Source: Shinisaurus crocodilurus
Taxonomy: Eukaryota; Chordata; Lepidosauria; Squamata; Shinisauridae
Direction of reading: 5' to 3'
DNA: 64,000 nucleotides
Assembly (NCBI GenBank): GCA_021292165.1
Contig: CM037877.1
Location: 298,546,726-298,610,725, forward strand
Numbering within the stretch: position 1 is the first letter of the stretch; the number at the start of each line of letters is the position of its first letter. Below the pieces are notes generated by a model. The model was given only the letters and a program-made list of their open reading frames with translations, had not been told where the DNA came from and made no database searches. Shown one piece after another: positions 22,301-38,574 of this stretch. Both the position numbers and the translations under genes were made by a program.

Positions 22301-25300
22301 GCGAAGCTTCACCCCAGTGCAGGATGTGGTGGGCCTGCCAAGGTGGTGGTTTCTGTGCAGTTGGCGGAGTCCCGAGGCATGCAGAACGGTATTGGTTTGT
22401 AAATTAAAAGAAGGGGAAACAATAGCTCGGCAAGGAACCATGGGGTGCTGGGAGCCGGGGACGGGGAGGTACTTGAGGCGGGGTGGAACTGGCTTCTCTG
22501 AGCCCCTGGCGACTGACAGCATTCTGGGTCTGGGTTGCGTGGATGTGCACTGCGAGGTTAAGAGCCTCCCGTTCCTGTGCTATGTGGGGAGTTTTCGGAA
22601 GGGCAGGAAGGAAAAAGGTGACCTTTTCCCTTTCTGTTCACCAGAACCCACCCACCCCTCACACTATATAGCATGATAAAGTGCTCAGGTTTGGGTCTGG
22701 CGGTCAGACCAGAACCTGAGACACCTTAAGGCAGCCTTCCCCGGACTGGGTGCCCTCCAGGTATGTTGGACTACAGCTTCCATCATCCCCAGCCAGCATG
22801 GCCAATGGCCACGTACAGGGAGCAGCAGTGGGGAAAGGTGCCCCCTGTGAGCCCCAAGGCAGCCTCGCAGGCCTCCTGTTCCAGGCCGGGTGGCACCCGA
22901 GCGAGAGCACCCCTGGCGAGCGCTGGGGACACATGGCAGGACTCTTGCTGCACGGCTTGCAGAAGTGACAACGATATATCAAGGTTGCCTGGCGCTCTCG
23001 GCCTGCCTGACATCCTCCTGGGGGCATGAACATGGAACCACCCGTTCGTAATAGTTGGCCAGACTTTTCCCTGTAAAAGCTTTAGTGTAATCCGTTTATC
23101 TGGGGGTGGGGGGGGAGATGTGATTAAAGTCCAAAAAGGAGGCGGTTGCTTAGTTCACAGGGAGATCATTGACATTTTTGATTGTATTTCTCAGGAGTTG
23201 AGCAAGGATTCTGGGGCAGGGCTTAATCTGAGCTGTAATGTTTCTGCAAAGCTTGTATTCCGCGTGGTCGTTAAGAGGCCTGCCTGCCTGCCTGCCTGGG
23301 TGTGTGCCTGCCTTCTCCCAGGGACGTTTTTTTGACCACGTGCCCCTCTCCCATCTGCCTGCTTTCCTGCCCTCCCTCCCAGGTGAGCCAGTGGTATGAG
23401 CTCGTAGTCTTCACAGCCAGCATGGAAATTTATGGCTCTGCTGTGGCCGACAAGCTAGACAACAACAGGAGCGTCCTGAAGAGGAGGTACTACAGACAGG
23501 TGAGTCCCCGGCCTCGCCCGCTCTGCAGGGTGTGGGTTGGGAGGCAGCCCAGGGGCACAGAAGTGCGGGGGTTGTGTTCACGTCAGGCCCCGGGGGGAGG
23601 GAGGTTCCCGAGCCGCTGGCACTCTTGGCTCTGCGCCCTCTCTGGCTGCCGAATAAGGGCCACGCGGTTCCTTTCCTCCAGCACCTTCCGGCGCCACTTG
23701 TGGGGCCAGGCTGCACAGGCACCTCGCCCCTTGCTCCGGCATCTTCGCCGATGTCACTGCTCAGTGGCGGGTCAATGCCAGTGAGGGCCACTGCCAGCCA
23801 GCCCCTCTGGAGAGATTTCCCCCTAGGAAGAAGGATGGGGCCGCTGGGAGAGGGTCCAGTTTGAGCGGGGATTGTGGTTTTCTCGCTCGCAAGCAGACGC
23901 TCTCCTCCTCCTTCCAGCATTGCACTTTGGAGCTGGGCAGTTACATCAAAGATCTTTCGGTCGTTCACAATGACCTGTCCAGCATAGTCATCTTGGACAA
24001 TTCGCCAGGAGCCTACAGGAGCCATCCAGGTAGGGCGTCTAACCCATCCTCCGCCGGGCCGCACCTTCTGTCAGAGGAGCGGGGGGGTCCTGTGCCTTCA
24101 GCGGTGGTGTGCACTGTTGCAGCCCCCGCCCTGTCTGCTGCCTGTTCTGGAGAATCCAGGTCCTGTGTGGAGCTTCGTGCGTGGCTTCGTCACATTTTCA
24201 TTCGTGCAGCAGCCCGAGGAGGCAGGTTAGGCGGTGGACAGGGGTGAGGCCCTCCTCACTGTGTGCCAAGGGCACGTGACCCGTTTCCTCCCCGGTGTAA
24301 ATGGCGGCGGCGGCGGCAGCTTTGGCAGAACCTCTTGCCTCCCTCTCTCTCAGCCGCTCACCCCCGTTTGCCCTGTGCTTTGGTTGGCTCCCGAGCCACT
24401 GCAGGCAGCTGAGGTGCTACTTGCCCGGATTCACAACTCCTCTCACCGTTGGCTTTGGCCGAGGGGCCTTTGCAAGAATGGCCGAGGCGGGCGGGTGCGT
24501 GGCCTGGGTCTCAGGCTAGGAATGCATCTCGGAACAAAGTTCAGACTCACGATCCCCGTACACCAGCCGTCTCCCAACTTGGCGCCCTCCAGATGTGTTG
24601 GACTACAACTCCCAGCATCCCCTGGCCAGCCATGTTGGGGAAGGCTGCTCTACATCCTTTTAATATCCCATCATAATTCTACCCTTCCTGACTGGCACTC
24701 CCACTACCGTCTCGAACATGCGTGGGCGTGTCTGTCACGGGGACATCGGGAGTGGCCTTCTGCGGAGTCAGCCCAATATTGTGTCACGCTAACTGGCTGC
24801 GGCGGCGGCTCCCCCTCTGGGGCTTCAGGCACTCCTGGAGACGCTGAGGATCGAACCTCAGACCTTTTGCATGCAAAGCAGGGGCTTTACTCACTGAGCT
24901 GTCGCTCCCTGCTCCGGAAATGGCCATCCAGGGGCACATACTCCTGGCGTCCACCTGACGTGATGGCTCAGGAGCTGTTGGATCTCGTTGGATAACCTGC
25001 ATGTGGGCGAATACCACTTTAGATCTTTTTTTTTTTTGCTCTCCCTCAACTGTCAGGCTACAGTAGGAGAGGTGGGATGTAGGACCTCTCCATTGGCAGC
25101 TCCTTTCGGCTCCTCTCCCCAAACTGTTTTTATTCCAGCTGGTTGTTCAAAGAACTCTGTAGCTTTAAGAACTGGTGCCCGAGTTTGCTTTTTTCCTCCT
25201 CCCTTTCCCCTTTTGTGTCATGTCTTTTATATTTTAAGCCTGCGGGACTTGATTTCTATCGATCATATGTATGTATGCATGCATGCATGCCACTCTGGGA

Positions 25301-25879
25301 ACCCTTTCGGCTGAAGAACACAGCGAAAATGCTCCCCACATTAAGAGCATCAAATCATGTGAAGCCCCTAGCCACCCCCGTCTGAAGTGGTACTACTGAA
25401 GCCCAGGCTCATTTAGCATTAGTAGGCTTTGTTGTTAAACTGCACTCACTGTTGGTGTGAATATGGACTCTCCGATCTGTGTCTGGCAGATAACGCGATA
25501 CCCATCAAGTCATGGTTCAGCGATCCCAGCGACACAGCGCTGCTCAACCTGCTCCCCATGCTCGATGCCTTGAGGTAAAGCCAAGGGAAGTGGGGCAGGG
25601 CTCCTCGGGTGCTTTTTGTGGGTTGATCAGGAAGTGTGTATCTTTTCCTTAACGGCGTAGGCTGTGAGCCCAGTAGCTGGATCACTTCTAGACAGTACTC
25701 AGCACACTAGAACCAGATGCATGTGTGAGGGTGAGTGGGTGGAAGATGGGAGGTGCCTGGGGAGGGGAGGGGGGCGAAGGCTGTGGGTCGCTCTCACTCG
25801 GTCTCCCCCTTTCTCCAGGTTCACAGCTGACGTCCGGTCGGTGCTAAGCCGCAACCTGCACCAGCATCGCCTTTGGTGA
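4819..25879 (+). CDS. CTDNEP1: CTD nuclear envelope phosphatase 1 (dullard)
   Basis: Eight coding exons: 4819-4920, 19977-20043, 20226-20344, 21207-21278, 23383-23499, 23918-24029, 25490-25574, 25819-25879. All introns are GT-AG and phases agree; the product is 244 aa, the family length. Residues about 5-30 form a hydrophobic/amphipathic N-terminal membrane segment. The catalytic HAD/FCP1 signature DLDETL is at residues 67-72 (D67 nucleophile, D69 acid), followed by the conserved [11 protein letters not shown] region and the LDNSPGA motif near 185-191. The protein dephosphorylates lipin at the nuclear envelope/ER with regulatory subunit CNEP1R1 and limits BMP signalling. The first of two in-frame ATGs (ATGATG) was chosen, as in the family. 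The last intron ends 60 bases before the stop. No canonical AATAAA is evident downstream; a TATAAA at about 27107 is a possible signal. Confidence 0.97.
6048..6246 (-). mobile_element. CR1 LINE 3' end
   Basis: Minus-strand copy of the CR1 3' terminus: ATCATAGAATCATAGAA at the 3' end, then the line CATCGAGTCCAACCCC, and the last ORF2 codons (reverse of SHLSGM stop). It is 5'-truncated at about 6246. Confidence 0.8.
7791..7832. repeat. (GT)n(CA)n microsatellite
   Basis: GT repeat passing through GCGCGC into a CA repeat, so the tract is itself an inverted repeat with Z-DNA-forming potential. Confidence 0.9.
7990..8140 (+). mobile_element. MIR-like (CORE) SINE remnant
   Basis: GGGCAGGTCATTCCATCTCAG, then TCTGAAAAGTGGGGATAATA, AGCCTACCTTG: the order and wording of an ancient tRNA-derived MIR/CORE-SINE. 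The head is too decayed to define. Confidence 0.6.
9168..9287. mobile_element. hAT-like MITE
   Basis: Arms AGCCTCCCCCAACCTGGTG and CACCAGGTAGGGGGAGGCT are inverted. Near-perfect 8-bp flanks TCTTGACT (9160-9167) and TCTTGAGT (9288-9295) support a hAT-type target duplication. Confidence 0.65.
9381..10300. mobile_element. 920-bp hAT-like non-autonomous transposon with perfect target duplication
   Basis: Termini CAGTGATGGCGAACCT and AGGTTCGCCATCACTG are perfect inverted repeats; both flanks are TTCTAGGG (9373-9380 and 10301-10308). The subterminal phrase GGGCACTCG is also repeated in inverse order. The AT-rich interior has no long open frame, so no transposase is recognisable. Confidence 0.85.
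10967..11102. mobile_element. Complete 136-bp hAT-like palindromic MITE
   Basis: Begins CAGGGCTCTCCAACCTCGGG and ends with its inverse CCCGAGGTTGGAGAGCCCTG. Flanking 8-bp direct repeats CTCTAGTG (10959-10966, 11103-11110) are perfect. Arms remain almost identical, so this copy looks young. Each arm holds a CTCCCAGCAT / TCTGGGAGCTGTAG core. Confidence 0.88.
11347..11414 (+). mobile_element. hAT-like MITE, single arm
   Basis: CAGTGTTCTCCAACCTTGGG followed by CTACAACTCCCAGCATGCCC. Same subfamily as arms at 1905-1985, 12919-12996 and 13258-13322. The opposite arm is missing. Confidence 0.6.
12802..12917 (+). mobile_element. tRNA-derived SINE head
   Basis: RNA polymerase III box A TAGCTCAGTGG (12811-12821) and box B with GTTCAAACC (12854-12862) sit at tRNA-like spacing; the anticodon-loop region CTTTGCACA is tRNA-Ala-like. 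A SINE body follows. It is interrupted or flanked downstream by the MITE at 12919-12996. Confidence 0.65.
12919..12996. mobile_element. hAT-like MITE (CAGTGTTCTCC subfamily)
   Basis: Begins CAGTGTTCTCCAAC and ends GTTGGAGAACACTG, with one inverted CTGGGAGTTGTAGG core. No matching target duplication is visible at the edges. Confidence 0.65.
13013..13101 (+). mobile_element. CR1-like 3' tail
   Basis: GATTCCTGCATTGAGCAGGG, then GGACTCGATGGCCTTG and three ATTCTATG units. It may be the LINE-derived tail of the tRNA-headed SINE at 12802, now separated from it by the MITE. Confidence 0.75.
13914..14297 (+). pseudogene. CR1 ORF1 remnant (SGNH/GDSL-esterase-like domain)
   Basis: Open from 13918 into the MITE at 14298. 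The motif HVGTND (block III of SGNH hydrolases) and a downstream DGLHL near the active-site His/Asp region identify the esterase domain typical of CR1 ORF1. The reading ends artificially within the inserted MITE. Not a host gene. Confidence 0.75.
14298..14552. mobile_element. Tc1/mariner-like MITE inserted in the CR1 element
   Basis: Inverted termini TAGTCATGCCTTGGATTG and CAATCCAAGGTATTACTG, with TA dinucleotides on both sides (14296-14297, 14553-14554). The interior is AT-rich, 255 bp in total, with no transposase. Confidence 0.8.
14755..18078 (+). pseudogene. CR1 ORF2 remnant (endonuclease plus reverse transcriptase)
   Basis: Endonuclease residues are recognisable: ITETW near 14840, [11 protein letters not shown] near 15160, then SDH at about 15370. 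In-frame stops at 15075-15077 and about 15261 look like C-to-T decay, and a frameshift occurs in the C run near 15960. Reverse-transcriptase blocks follow: NYRPVSLTS (about 16240), YLDFSKAFD (about 16450), PQGSVLGP and FADDTKLGG (17280-17400). The solo LTR splits the RT core. The element is dead. Confidence 0.85.
16558..17203. mobile_element. Solo LTR inserted in the CR1 reverse transcriptase
   Basis: A 646-bp element starting TGTTG and ending CAACA, flanked by perfect 5-bp direct repeats GGCTA (16553-16557 and 17204-17208). When it is skipped, the CR1 RT frame continues directly. An AATAAA on the minus strand near 16800 suggests minus orientation, but this is not decisive. No internal genes remain, so Gypsy versus ERV origin cannot be told. 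Confidence 0.85.
18389..18530. repeat. Two-copy tandem duplication, unit 83 bp
   Basis: GAAGAGGAGGGCTGGCTGG at 18389 recurs as GAAGAGGGGGGGCTGGCTGG at 18472, and the shared GCCCGCCAGACCCCCACCC and TGCAAA parts follow in both copies. The second copy ends near 18530. Confidence 0.8.
19302..19340. repeat. (GT)n microsatellite
   Basis: About 19 uninterrupted GT units, followed by a short GCAT-type repeat to about 19359. Confidence 0.9.
19608..19717. mobile_element. Palindromic MITE, GGTGCAATCCTATGCAAG family
   Basis: Left arm GGTGCAATCCTATGCAAGTT then TAGACAG; the right arm is its inverse ending GGATTGCGCC. The interior holds GGGGCATGCTGGGAGCTGTA. Related copies lie at 37253-37346 and 63643-63777, with half copies at about 42803 and 53232. 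Confidence 0.75.
20775..20877. mobile_element. hAT-like MITE in CTDNEP1 intron 3
   Basis: Termini GCAGCTTCCCCCAACCCGGTG and inverse, flanked on both sides by TCTAGA (20769-20774 and 20878-20883). Single arms of the same family lie at about 21943-22022, 22733-22810 (intron 4) and 24566-24655 (intron 6); the rest of introns 3-6 shows no further gene. Confidence 0.75.
24765..24909 (-). mobile_element. tRNA-Ala-like SINE in CTDNEP1 intron 6
   Basis: 24836-24909 on the minus strand reads as a tRNA-Ala(TGC)-like head: GGGAGCGACAGCTCAG (box A), anticodon loop TTTGCAT, box B GAGGTTCGATCC. One acceptor-stem pair is mismatched and a SINE body containing GACACAATATTGGGCTG follows, so it is a retroposon head rather than a tRNA gene. 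Confidence 0.7.
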
Positions 25880-28430
25880 CAGCGGCTCCTCCTTTCTTCA
25901 GGGTTTGGCCCACAACCTCTGCCTTATCCCGCCATCGCGACCCCCCCACCCTTGCCACTGGGACTCTGGCGAACGCGTTCGGACTCAGCCAGCCAGGAGG
26001 GGATGAGCTGGCAGTGAGTTGGCCTCCCTGCGCGGGCGGGCGCCCTGCTGCCTCCAGCTCTCCCTGCGCCCAGCCAGCCCGCCCTCCAATCATTGACCGG
26101 CCTGGCGGAGTCTGGCTTAGTGACTTAGCAGGGTGGTATTTGGGAGGGCCAGTGCTCTTGGCATGATGCCAACTGCTTGGGGGGGCAGATGTACAAGAAA
26201 GGGGGTGAAACAAGCCAGCCGCACAGAGGAGTGCGACAGACACTTGAGACGAGGCTGCGTTTCTCACTGGAAAGACCGAGCTCCCTGTACAAAGATCTAA
26301 CTTTTACTGCTTTTATTTTTCTTTGTTTTTATTTCCTCCTTGCCCTGCCACTATCCTTACTCTGGATAAAGAGAGTCCGTCCCGTCCCCCCTTCATCTAA
26401 TAAGGTCCTTTTAGATGATTGGCAGTTCTGGCTTCATTTTTCAAACATCATCTTCCTCCCCCACCTGACCCACACTTCCTTTGCAGAAGTGGGTTTATTC
26501 CCTTCCTCTTGGATTTGTGTTGAGGGAAACCCCTTGCTCGATGCCCTTGTTTCTATTTTCCTTTGACTTTTGGGATGGGGAGGGATGGAATGATGAGATA
26601 CCATAGCCTTCAACTGAAGTGGGGGGGGGGAGAGAACATCTAAACCTGGCCCTCAGCAGTTCTTTCTGCCAGTGGGGAAGGGAGTAGAATAGGTTGCTTG
26701 CTTTGCTGGCTGGTTCTACAGGACAAATGATTTAAGATCTCTAAAAGTCTCTCCTCCCCCCCCTGCCCCAAATTCAGGTATGTACATAGATGTCACTTAT
26801 TATCCACCTCATTATTGGAGTAAACTGGGTGCACTGGTTTTCAGGAGCTGGAACGGCATTTGACTGGTGGGAGAGAAGGTATGGGAGAATAGGGTGCGTG
26901 GAACAGATTCCTCTGCACTGTTCCAGGGCCTGCGGTGGTTAATGCCGTTGTGCCTCATCTCCTGAATTCCGTATTACTATATTCTAGAAGTTGGGAAAGA
27001 GGACATTTTCCCCACCCTCGGGACACTGCCAGAGGCAGGGGTAGATGCTTCCATCCCTGGAAGTGAGGGTGTTGTAAGCTTGACTTAAGAGAAAAAGCAT
27101 TGCACTATATAAAAAGCTGTAACATCATTTGAATACAAGCCCAAGCCCAAATATGGAGTACTGAATGCTACTGCTAATCTATTGTTGTTCCGCAGCTAGG
27201 AAGTGTGACCCGGAACTAGGAGAGACTGCTCCAAAACTCCTCGCTGCTTCTGTCCTGCCTGCCTGTAGTTGTTCCTTAGTTAATTGCTCTGCTTTGAGCT
27301 AATATAGCTGCTGCCCCTGGGCCTTGGGTGGAGTGGAACGAAATGAGTGGCTCAGCTGTAAGAGAGGGGTGGGCAACTTGTGGCCCTCCAGCTGGTTTTG
27401 GGCTAGAACACCCATCAGCCCTGGCCAGCATCGCCAGGGTGAGGGGAGCTGTTAGCCAAAACATCTGCAGGGCCACAAGTTTCCCACCCCTGTGGAAGGC
27501 ATGAATCTTCTTGGAAGATTTGTTCAGGGCATGCAAGGAAACGTGCATTGTGTATTTTGGTGGAAGGACACGTGTCGTGGGGAGGGGGTGTTGAACAGAG
27601 TGTTCAGCACCTGGAACATAAGGGGGCTGCATTCTTCTTTTGCAGGACCTTGTCATGCCCATGCCTCCCACTCCCCCGCATTACAAGTAGGGCCAGCCAA
27701 GATGTTCTTTGCTGTTCCCCTAATTTTGGTGCCCTTATTTTCTTTTGATGCGTGGTCCTGGTATTTGCAGCCACCCCTCCGTGCATCCTAATGAAGTCTT
27801 GCCACCCCCTCCACCCTGGTCTGCGTGGCAGGCTGCTTAACAGAACACCCCCCCCCCCATCTTTTTCTTTCTATTTCTCTGGCATGGCCCATCAGGCTGC
27901 GGTTTCCAAAGGAAAGATGCTGCGCTTCCTCTATGATCAGACCAGTTTCACGCAAGCTTCTGCCTCACACTTCCTCCCTCAAATGTCTTTCTTACTGAAT
28001 TTCACACCTTTCTCTGCTCTGGCGGGAGAGGATGTGCTGTAGTTCAGAGCCTTGCCTGTCGCTTGCTGCAGCACCGCTGCTTTCCCAGAGCGCGGCTTGC
28101 ATTTCCTGCTGCTGTGTCGCGTTTTCCTTGGAGGGCTCAAATGCCCGTGTTAAAGGAGGCCCCGCTTCTCTCCAGGAGGCAGACCAAACAGTGCCTGCGA
28201 AGTCCAATCCCAGCTCCTCCCTTTCTGGCTCTTTGGTGGTTCTGGCCTGAGAGGGAGCTGTCGACTGCAACTCCCGTCATCCCCAGCCAGCATGGGCTGG
28301 GGATGATGGGAGCTGTTGTGCAGCATTGGGGGACCCGAGGTAGAAAGCCAGTATTGCACCACAGCCCTCATCAGCAACCGTATCTGGGAGGCAGGAGGGC
28401 CCAGCGGCAGCGCAGCCGAGAAGCCTGCCC
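25880..28430 (+). other. CTDNEP1 3' UTR and CTDNEP1-GABARAP intergenic DNA
   Basis: No coding exon or RNA gene is seen. The 3' UTR probably runs to about 27.1 kb. 27366-27495 is a hAT-like MITE (GGGGTGGGCAACTTGTGGCCC with its inverse at the right end). 28258-28345 is another palindromic MITE fragment with CATCCCCAGCCAGCATGGGC next to its inverse. Between them only pyrimidine-rich, unremarkable sequence is visible. Confidence 0.6.
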
Positions 28431-28551
28431 CGCACGTGACTGCGCCCCTCCTCACATGACCAGCCCCTCCTTCCTGCCGGGTCTACTTGACGGGGGTGGT
28501 GGTGAGTGCACGTGATCATTCTTTAGTGACGTCAGTCACATGACTTGCCTT
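28430..28551. promoter_or_regulatory. GABARAP: E-box / CLEAR-like cluster and CRE upstream of GABARAP
   Basis: GCACGTGAC (28432-28440), TCACATGAC (28452-28460), GCACGTGATC (from 28508), CRE palindrome TGACGTCA (28527-28534) and GTCACATGAC (28535-28544) lie within 115 bases, about 1 kb upstream of the GABARAP ATG. GTCACGTGAC-type sites are the target of TFEB/TFE3, known regulators of autophagy genes. Function here is inferred. Confidence 0.45.
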
Positions 28552-28639
28552 TTTATTGCCCTTCTCCTTTTCCTCCTGATCCTTCCGCGCCTCGATTTAT
28601 CTTGTTGAGGGAAGTTTCTCCCCCGTGGTGTTTTGCATT

Positions 28640-34479
<5,840 letters not shown>

Positions 34480-35029
34480 GGCACGCCTCCCCTGCTGCCA
34501 CCTGGGGGGGGCGTGTGCTCCTGAAGGGACCTGCACTTTTTCGTTGTTGTTTGTTGATTTTATGTTAAAGAGCCTTTTGCCCCAGGAACGGGGCAGGTTT
34601 GTTTCCCCCCCTCTTCCCCCCCCCTGGAACACCCCTCTCCCATCCTTTTAACTTCCTTTCCTTCTAATCGCACTTCTTTTTCTTGCCCCCGCTGCTGCTC
34701 TGACCTGCCCCGGGTGTTCTTTGAGGTGGCCAAAAGAAAATACCTCTTTCCTCTTGCATTTTCCCCCTCTCCCCACCCACCCCTCCCTCCCTCCAATGCA
34801 CCTTCTTTTTCTCCTCTCCCCCACCCCTGGTTTTTCCCCTCTTCTTTTTTTTTTTTTTTTTTTGAAGGGGTAGGAGATCTCAAATTCTCAGCAACAAAAA
34901 AAATTCCTCCCCCATTTCAATCTTGCAACTTCACTACCACGCCCGGGGTTTGCTCCTATTGGGGTTGTGCTCTGCCTGGCAGTTTCTGTAACCAGAGGGG
35001 ATTGGCAATGCTAATTAAAAAAATTTAAG

Positions 35030-35035
35030 AATAAA
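35030..35035 (+). terminator. GABARAP: GABARAP polyadenylation signal AATAAA
   Basis: Canonical AATAAA 550 bases after the stop codon, closing a pyrimidine-rich 3' UTR that includes a 19-base T run near 34845. Confidence 0.75.
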
Positions 35036-35149
35036 CCCGAACCTCTGGATTTATTTATCTGTCTATTAGAATTATTTATATCCTGCCTTTCAAGGTAAAA
35101 TCCTACCAAGGAGGCTGACAAGTAAAGCAGCAATACATTAATGAAAGCC

Positions 35150-35730
35150 ATTATCATCATCATCAGGCGATCACTCGTGACCGAGTAAGATTCCGGGATA
35201 AAAGGAGGAAATTCTAAAGAAGATTGTGTAGACTCTAGCGATGGGTCCGTAAGTGACTGTGGAGGCCAATTCTAGATCCACACAGCTTCCCACAGTGAGG
35301 ACACAGGTTACCAGATAGAGGATGGTCCTGTAAAGGATTCGTTTGATGTGCTTTTCGCTTAGCACGTTTCTCCCTTTCACCTTGCACTCGGGCTTCTTCA
35401 AAGTCCATGGAACCTTTGTGAAAGGCCAACCTCCATTTAGATCGTTCATGGGCCAGAGCTTCCCAGTTTCCAATGTTTATATTGCATTTTTTTAGATTAG
35501 CCTTATGAACATCTTTAAACCTCTTATATTGACCACCGATATTCCGCTTTCCATCCTTGAGTTGGGAATAAAGTAACTGCTTTGGGAGACGGCAGTCAGG
35601 CATTCGAACAACATGACCGGTCCACTGAAGTTGGCGTTGAAGGATCATTTTTTCAATGATAGTAGTCTTTGCTTCTTCCAGTACACTGACATTTGTTCGT
35701 CTATCTTCCCAAGTAATTCGCAGGATTTAC
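35150..35730 (-). mobile_element. Non-LTR retrotransposon 3' fragment with C-terminal zinc-finger-like motif
   Basis: A minus-strand open frame (35235-35648) reads QLQWTGHVVRMPDCRLPKQL near its start and CPHCGKLCGSRIGLHSHLRTH at the end (C-x2-C...H-x3/4-H), a pattern typical of the C-terminus of some LINE ORF2 proteins. The 3' UTR has ACTCGGTCACGAGTGATCGCC and ends in ATG/ATC repeats (35150-35165). The same tail recurs at 53305-53450. Clade not assigned. Confidence 0.65.
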
Positions 35731-36741
35731 AACCATGTTAAAAACAACTCACAGAGGTCCGGCCCACAGGGCACTTGATGGAAGAAAGCCCCACAGGGGC
35801 AGGGAGGGACAGTCCATTTGGAGCAGGGCCCCGAGGTTGCCTGCCTGCCTGCCTGCCTCTCATTGACTGGGTTCACACGGCACGGCAATCCATCATGGGG
35901 GGACAAGCCAGAGTGGGTCGCCGTGTCAGGCCACTCTGGACTGCTCCCCACAGGGTAGCTTATTCGAGGGCAGCAAGCTACCCCAGCAATCCGTGGCTTG
36001 TTGGACCCACGATGGGTTGTCATTTCTTCTGAACATAGGCCACCGGCCCCATTGTAGGTCGCAGGAAGTGGCTAGTGAGCCGCCCGGCAGCAGCAGCAGA
36101 AACCCCTTGCTGCTCTCACTGAGCTCGCCAGGGCCAGTGCCAGCCGCCCCCCCGATGCCCCAAAAGGCACGGTGGAATGACTGTCACTGGTTCAGTGCCC
36201 CCCACCATGCTCGCGAGTCCTTTTTGCACTCTCCGTGGCTCCCCCCCCCTTTTTTTGGAGATCACTTTTCACGACCTCTGATTTGACAAGCTAGTGACAG
36301 CCCCTTAAAATTGCCCTAGTGGGCACACCGGAGGGGCTGCACTGGTCCGTCACTCCTTTATAAAAAAAAATTAGCGCAAAAGATTTGCACAAATGTTTCT
36401 GAACGTTTTTTTTTTTAATTAATTTTTTTGTCAAGACTTGTTCAAGCGCACACATGCACAGGTCCGAAATGGCAAGCCTCGCCTGGGCAGTGTGTGTGTG
36501 TGTGTGTGTATCTGCTGTCAAAGTGCAGCAGGCATCCGCCGTGAGCATTGACCCAAAGAAGCTGCAGAGAGCTTTATCTTTCACTTTTGTCTTCCCATGA
36601 CAGCTGTCAAAAGGCAAGTTATCAAGACAAACCAAAGCCACCTTTGCAATAAAATTCTCTAGGTTCTTTGGGGTGTGTGTGTGACTTCTGTCAGGTTCCT
36701 TGCACTTTTCCATCCTTTCCCGAGATTCTAGGTGCTCAGGA

Positions 36742-36795
<54 letters not shown>

Positions 36796-38570
36796 TATTT
36801 TATTTATTACCTGCCTCTCCATCTAGATCGAGGCGGGGAACAACAGAAAATATAAAATACCTGAACTAAAACAACACAATATATACTATTAAAACATCTT
36901 AAAAACATCTTTAAAACATCTTTAAAACATCCTAAAATTCCGCCGGATAGGCCTGCCGGAAGAGTTCAGTCTTTACGGCTTTTTTAAAGTCCAAAAGACT
37001 GACAAGTTGACGTATCTCCTCCGGCAGGCCATTCCATAATCTGGGAGCAGCAGAAGAGAAGGTCCTCTCGGTAATGCTTGTCAGCCTAGTTTTGGCTGAC
37101 TGAAGCAGATTCTTCCCAGAGGACCTAAGTGTGCGAGCCGCCCCATATTATGTGTGTTGCAGGTGGTGGTTTGGTTCCAGCTCTAGAGTGAGAGGTGCTG
37201 GTGGTGGACCGATCCCTCTGAGCAAAAGAACAATGGCTACTACATTCTTTTAAGGTGCAGTCCTATGCAAGTTCAGACCGCAGGAAAGGCCTACAGCTCC
37301 CAGCAGGCCTTTTTTTTGCTGTCTAAACTTGCCTAGGGTTGTGCCCTTCGTGGATGTTTTTTTTGGGGGGGGGGGCTCTTGAGTGGAACAAATCCCACTC
37401 AAGAGTAGAGGGATGAGTGGAGGTTTACTTGGCGGGGGGACGGCCTCGGCATCCAAGTGGATGAGGAATGATGGTTTCCGAGTTCTAGATGGGGGCTCTC
37501 CGAGGCAGGCTGGATTTGTTGAGCAGCCAAACGGTAACCCGGCCTGAAGAGGCCTGCCTTGCTAAAGATTCAAGGAACTTCTCCCTTGCTCTTTGGTGAG
37601 TGTTGGTGGTTCTGTTTTGGGTCACACGGCACAGCTTCGTCCCTTGCACAGCTTTTCCCATCTCTTCTTATGAGAGACAAAGGACGTGTCTTTTCCTGGA
37701 GCAGCTTGCAGCGGTATACCAAAGTATGCAGCCGTTGGGAGTCACACAGAACTCTTCATCGGGCAATACCTCCAGCTTGGAAATGCTAAAAAGCGCCCGA
37801 GAAGGAGTAGCAGCCTGTCCGAACATGCTCCTGCACTTTTCAGGGACAAGAAGGAAGAGATGATCTCCTGGCTCAGTCCCTTGTGATTGGTTTGACCACA
37901 CAACTTCTACCTGGGCTTCACACACTCCCTCCCACTGCCACCAAGAACTTCCTGTAGTTTTCCCCATCCCAGTTCGGTGTTGTACCAACCCAGACATTTT
38001 TGCAGAGACCTAAAGCTGCTTGGCTTACTTTTACTGTGTTGGTTCACACCTTCAAGAGAGTGGAAGGAGGAGGCAAAACATGAATACACTTCAAGCGTGC
38101 AAGTTTTAGGACCCAGCCGGTGGGAGCAAAAGGCACATAGGTAGAAATCTTGACTCTGCCTTCAGACCTGCCAGGATATTATCTTTCTCCTCAGGCACAT
38201 GTGAAATAAATCCGGAGGGGGATTTCACCTTTCACTTTCCTTTCCTGAATTTCTGTTCCTGCTTAGCTGCACAAAAACAAAACGATTGCAAATATTAATA
38301 AGTTTCCTGCCCCAGGAAGCTACTGGAACATCCATTGTTTGAGAGATTCCGCCTTTCTCCATAGATAAGGAAACCAACGGTGGTCTTCAAATAGAATCTG
38401 TCTGTCTAGTACCGTAATACCACAAAGATGAAAATAACAGGCTTCCTCTTTAAGGGGGTGGGGCTCCTGCTGCCCCATTCATCTCTAGTGGCCCCTTCCC
38501 ACCCCCCCACCCCCGGCCTGGCCGCACGGCTTCTAACTTACCCCGTGCCAGAGTTTAGCCTGCCCCAACC
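35731..38570. other. GABARAP-PHF23 intergenic DNA
   Basis: 36480-36510 is a GT microsatellite; 36745-36793 an (ATA)n run that begins a minus-strand LINE-tail-like repeat to about 37150 (contains GGCCATTCCATAATCTGGGAG, reverse of an L2-type C-terminus). 37253-37346 is a MITE of the GGTGCAATCC family. No gene, RNA or clear regulatory block is seen in 35731-36480 or 37350-38570. Confidence 0.55.
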
Positions 38571-38574
38571 TGAT

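Noticed and set aside
24836..24909. Possible functional tRNA-Ala(TGC) gene on the minus strand
   Set aside because: An acceptor-stem mismatch, a degenerate D-arm and a SINE body directly downstream make it a retroposon head.
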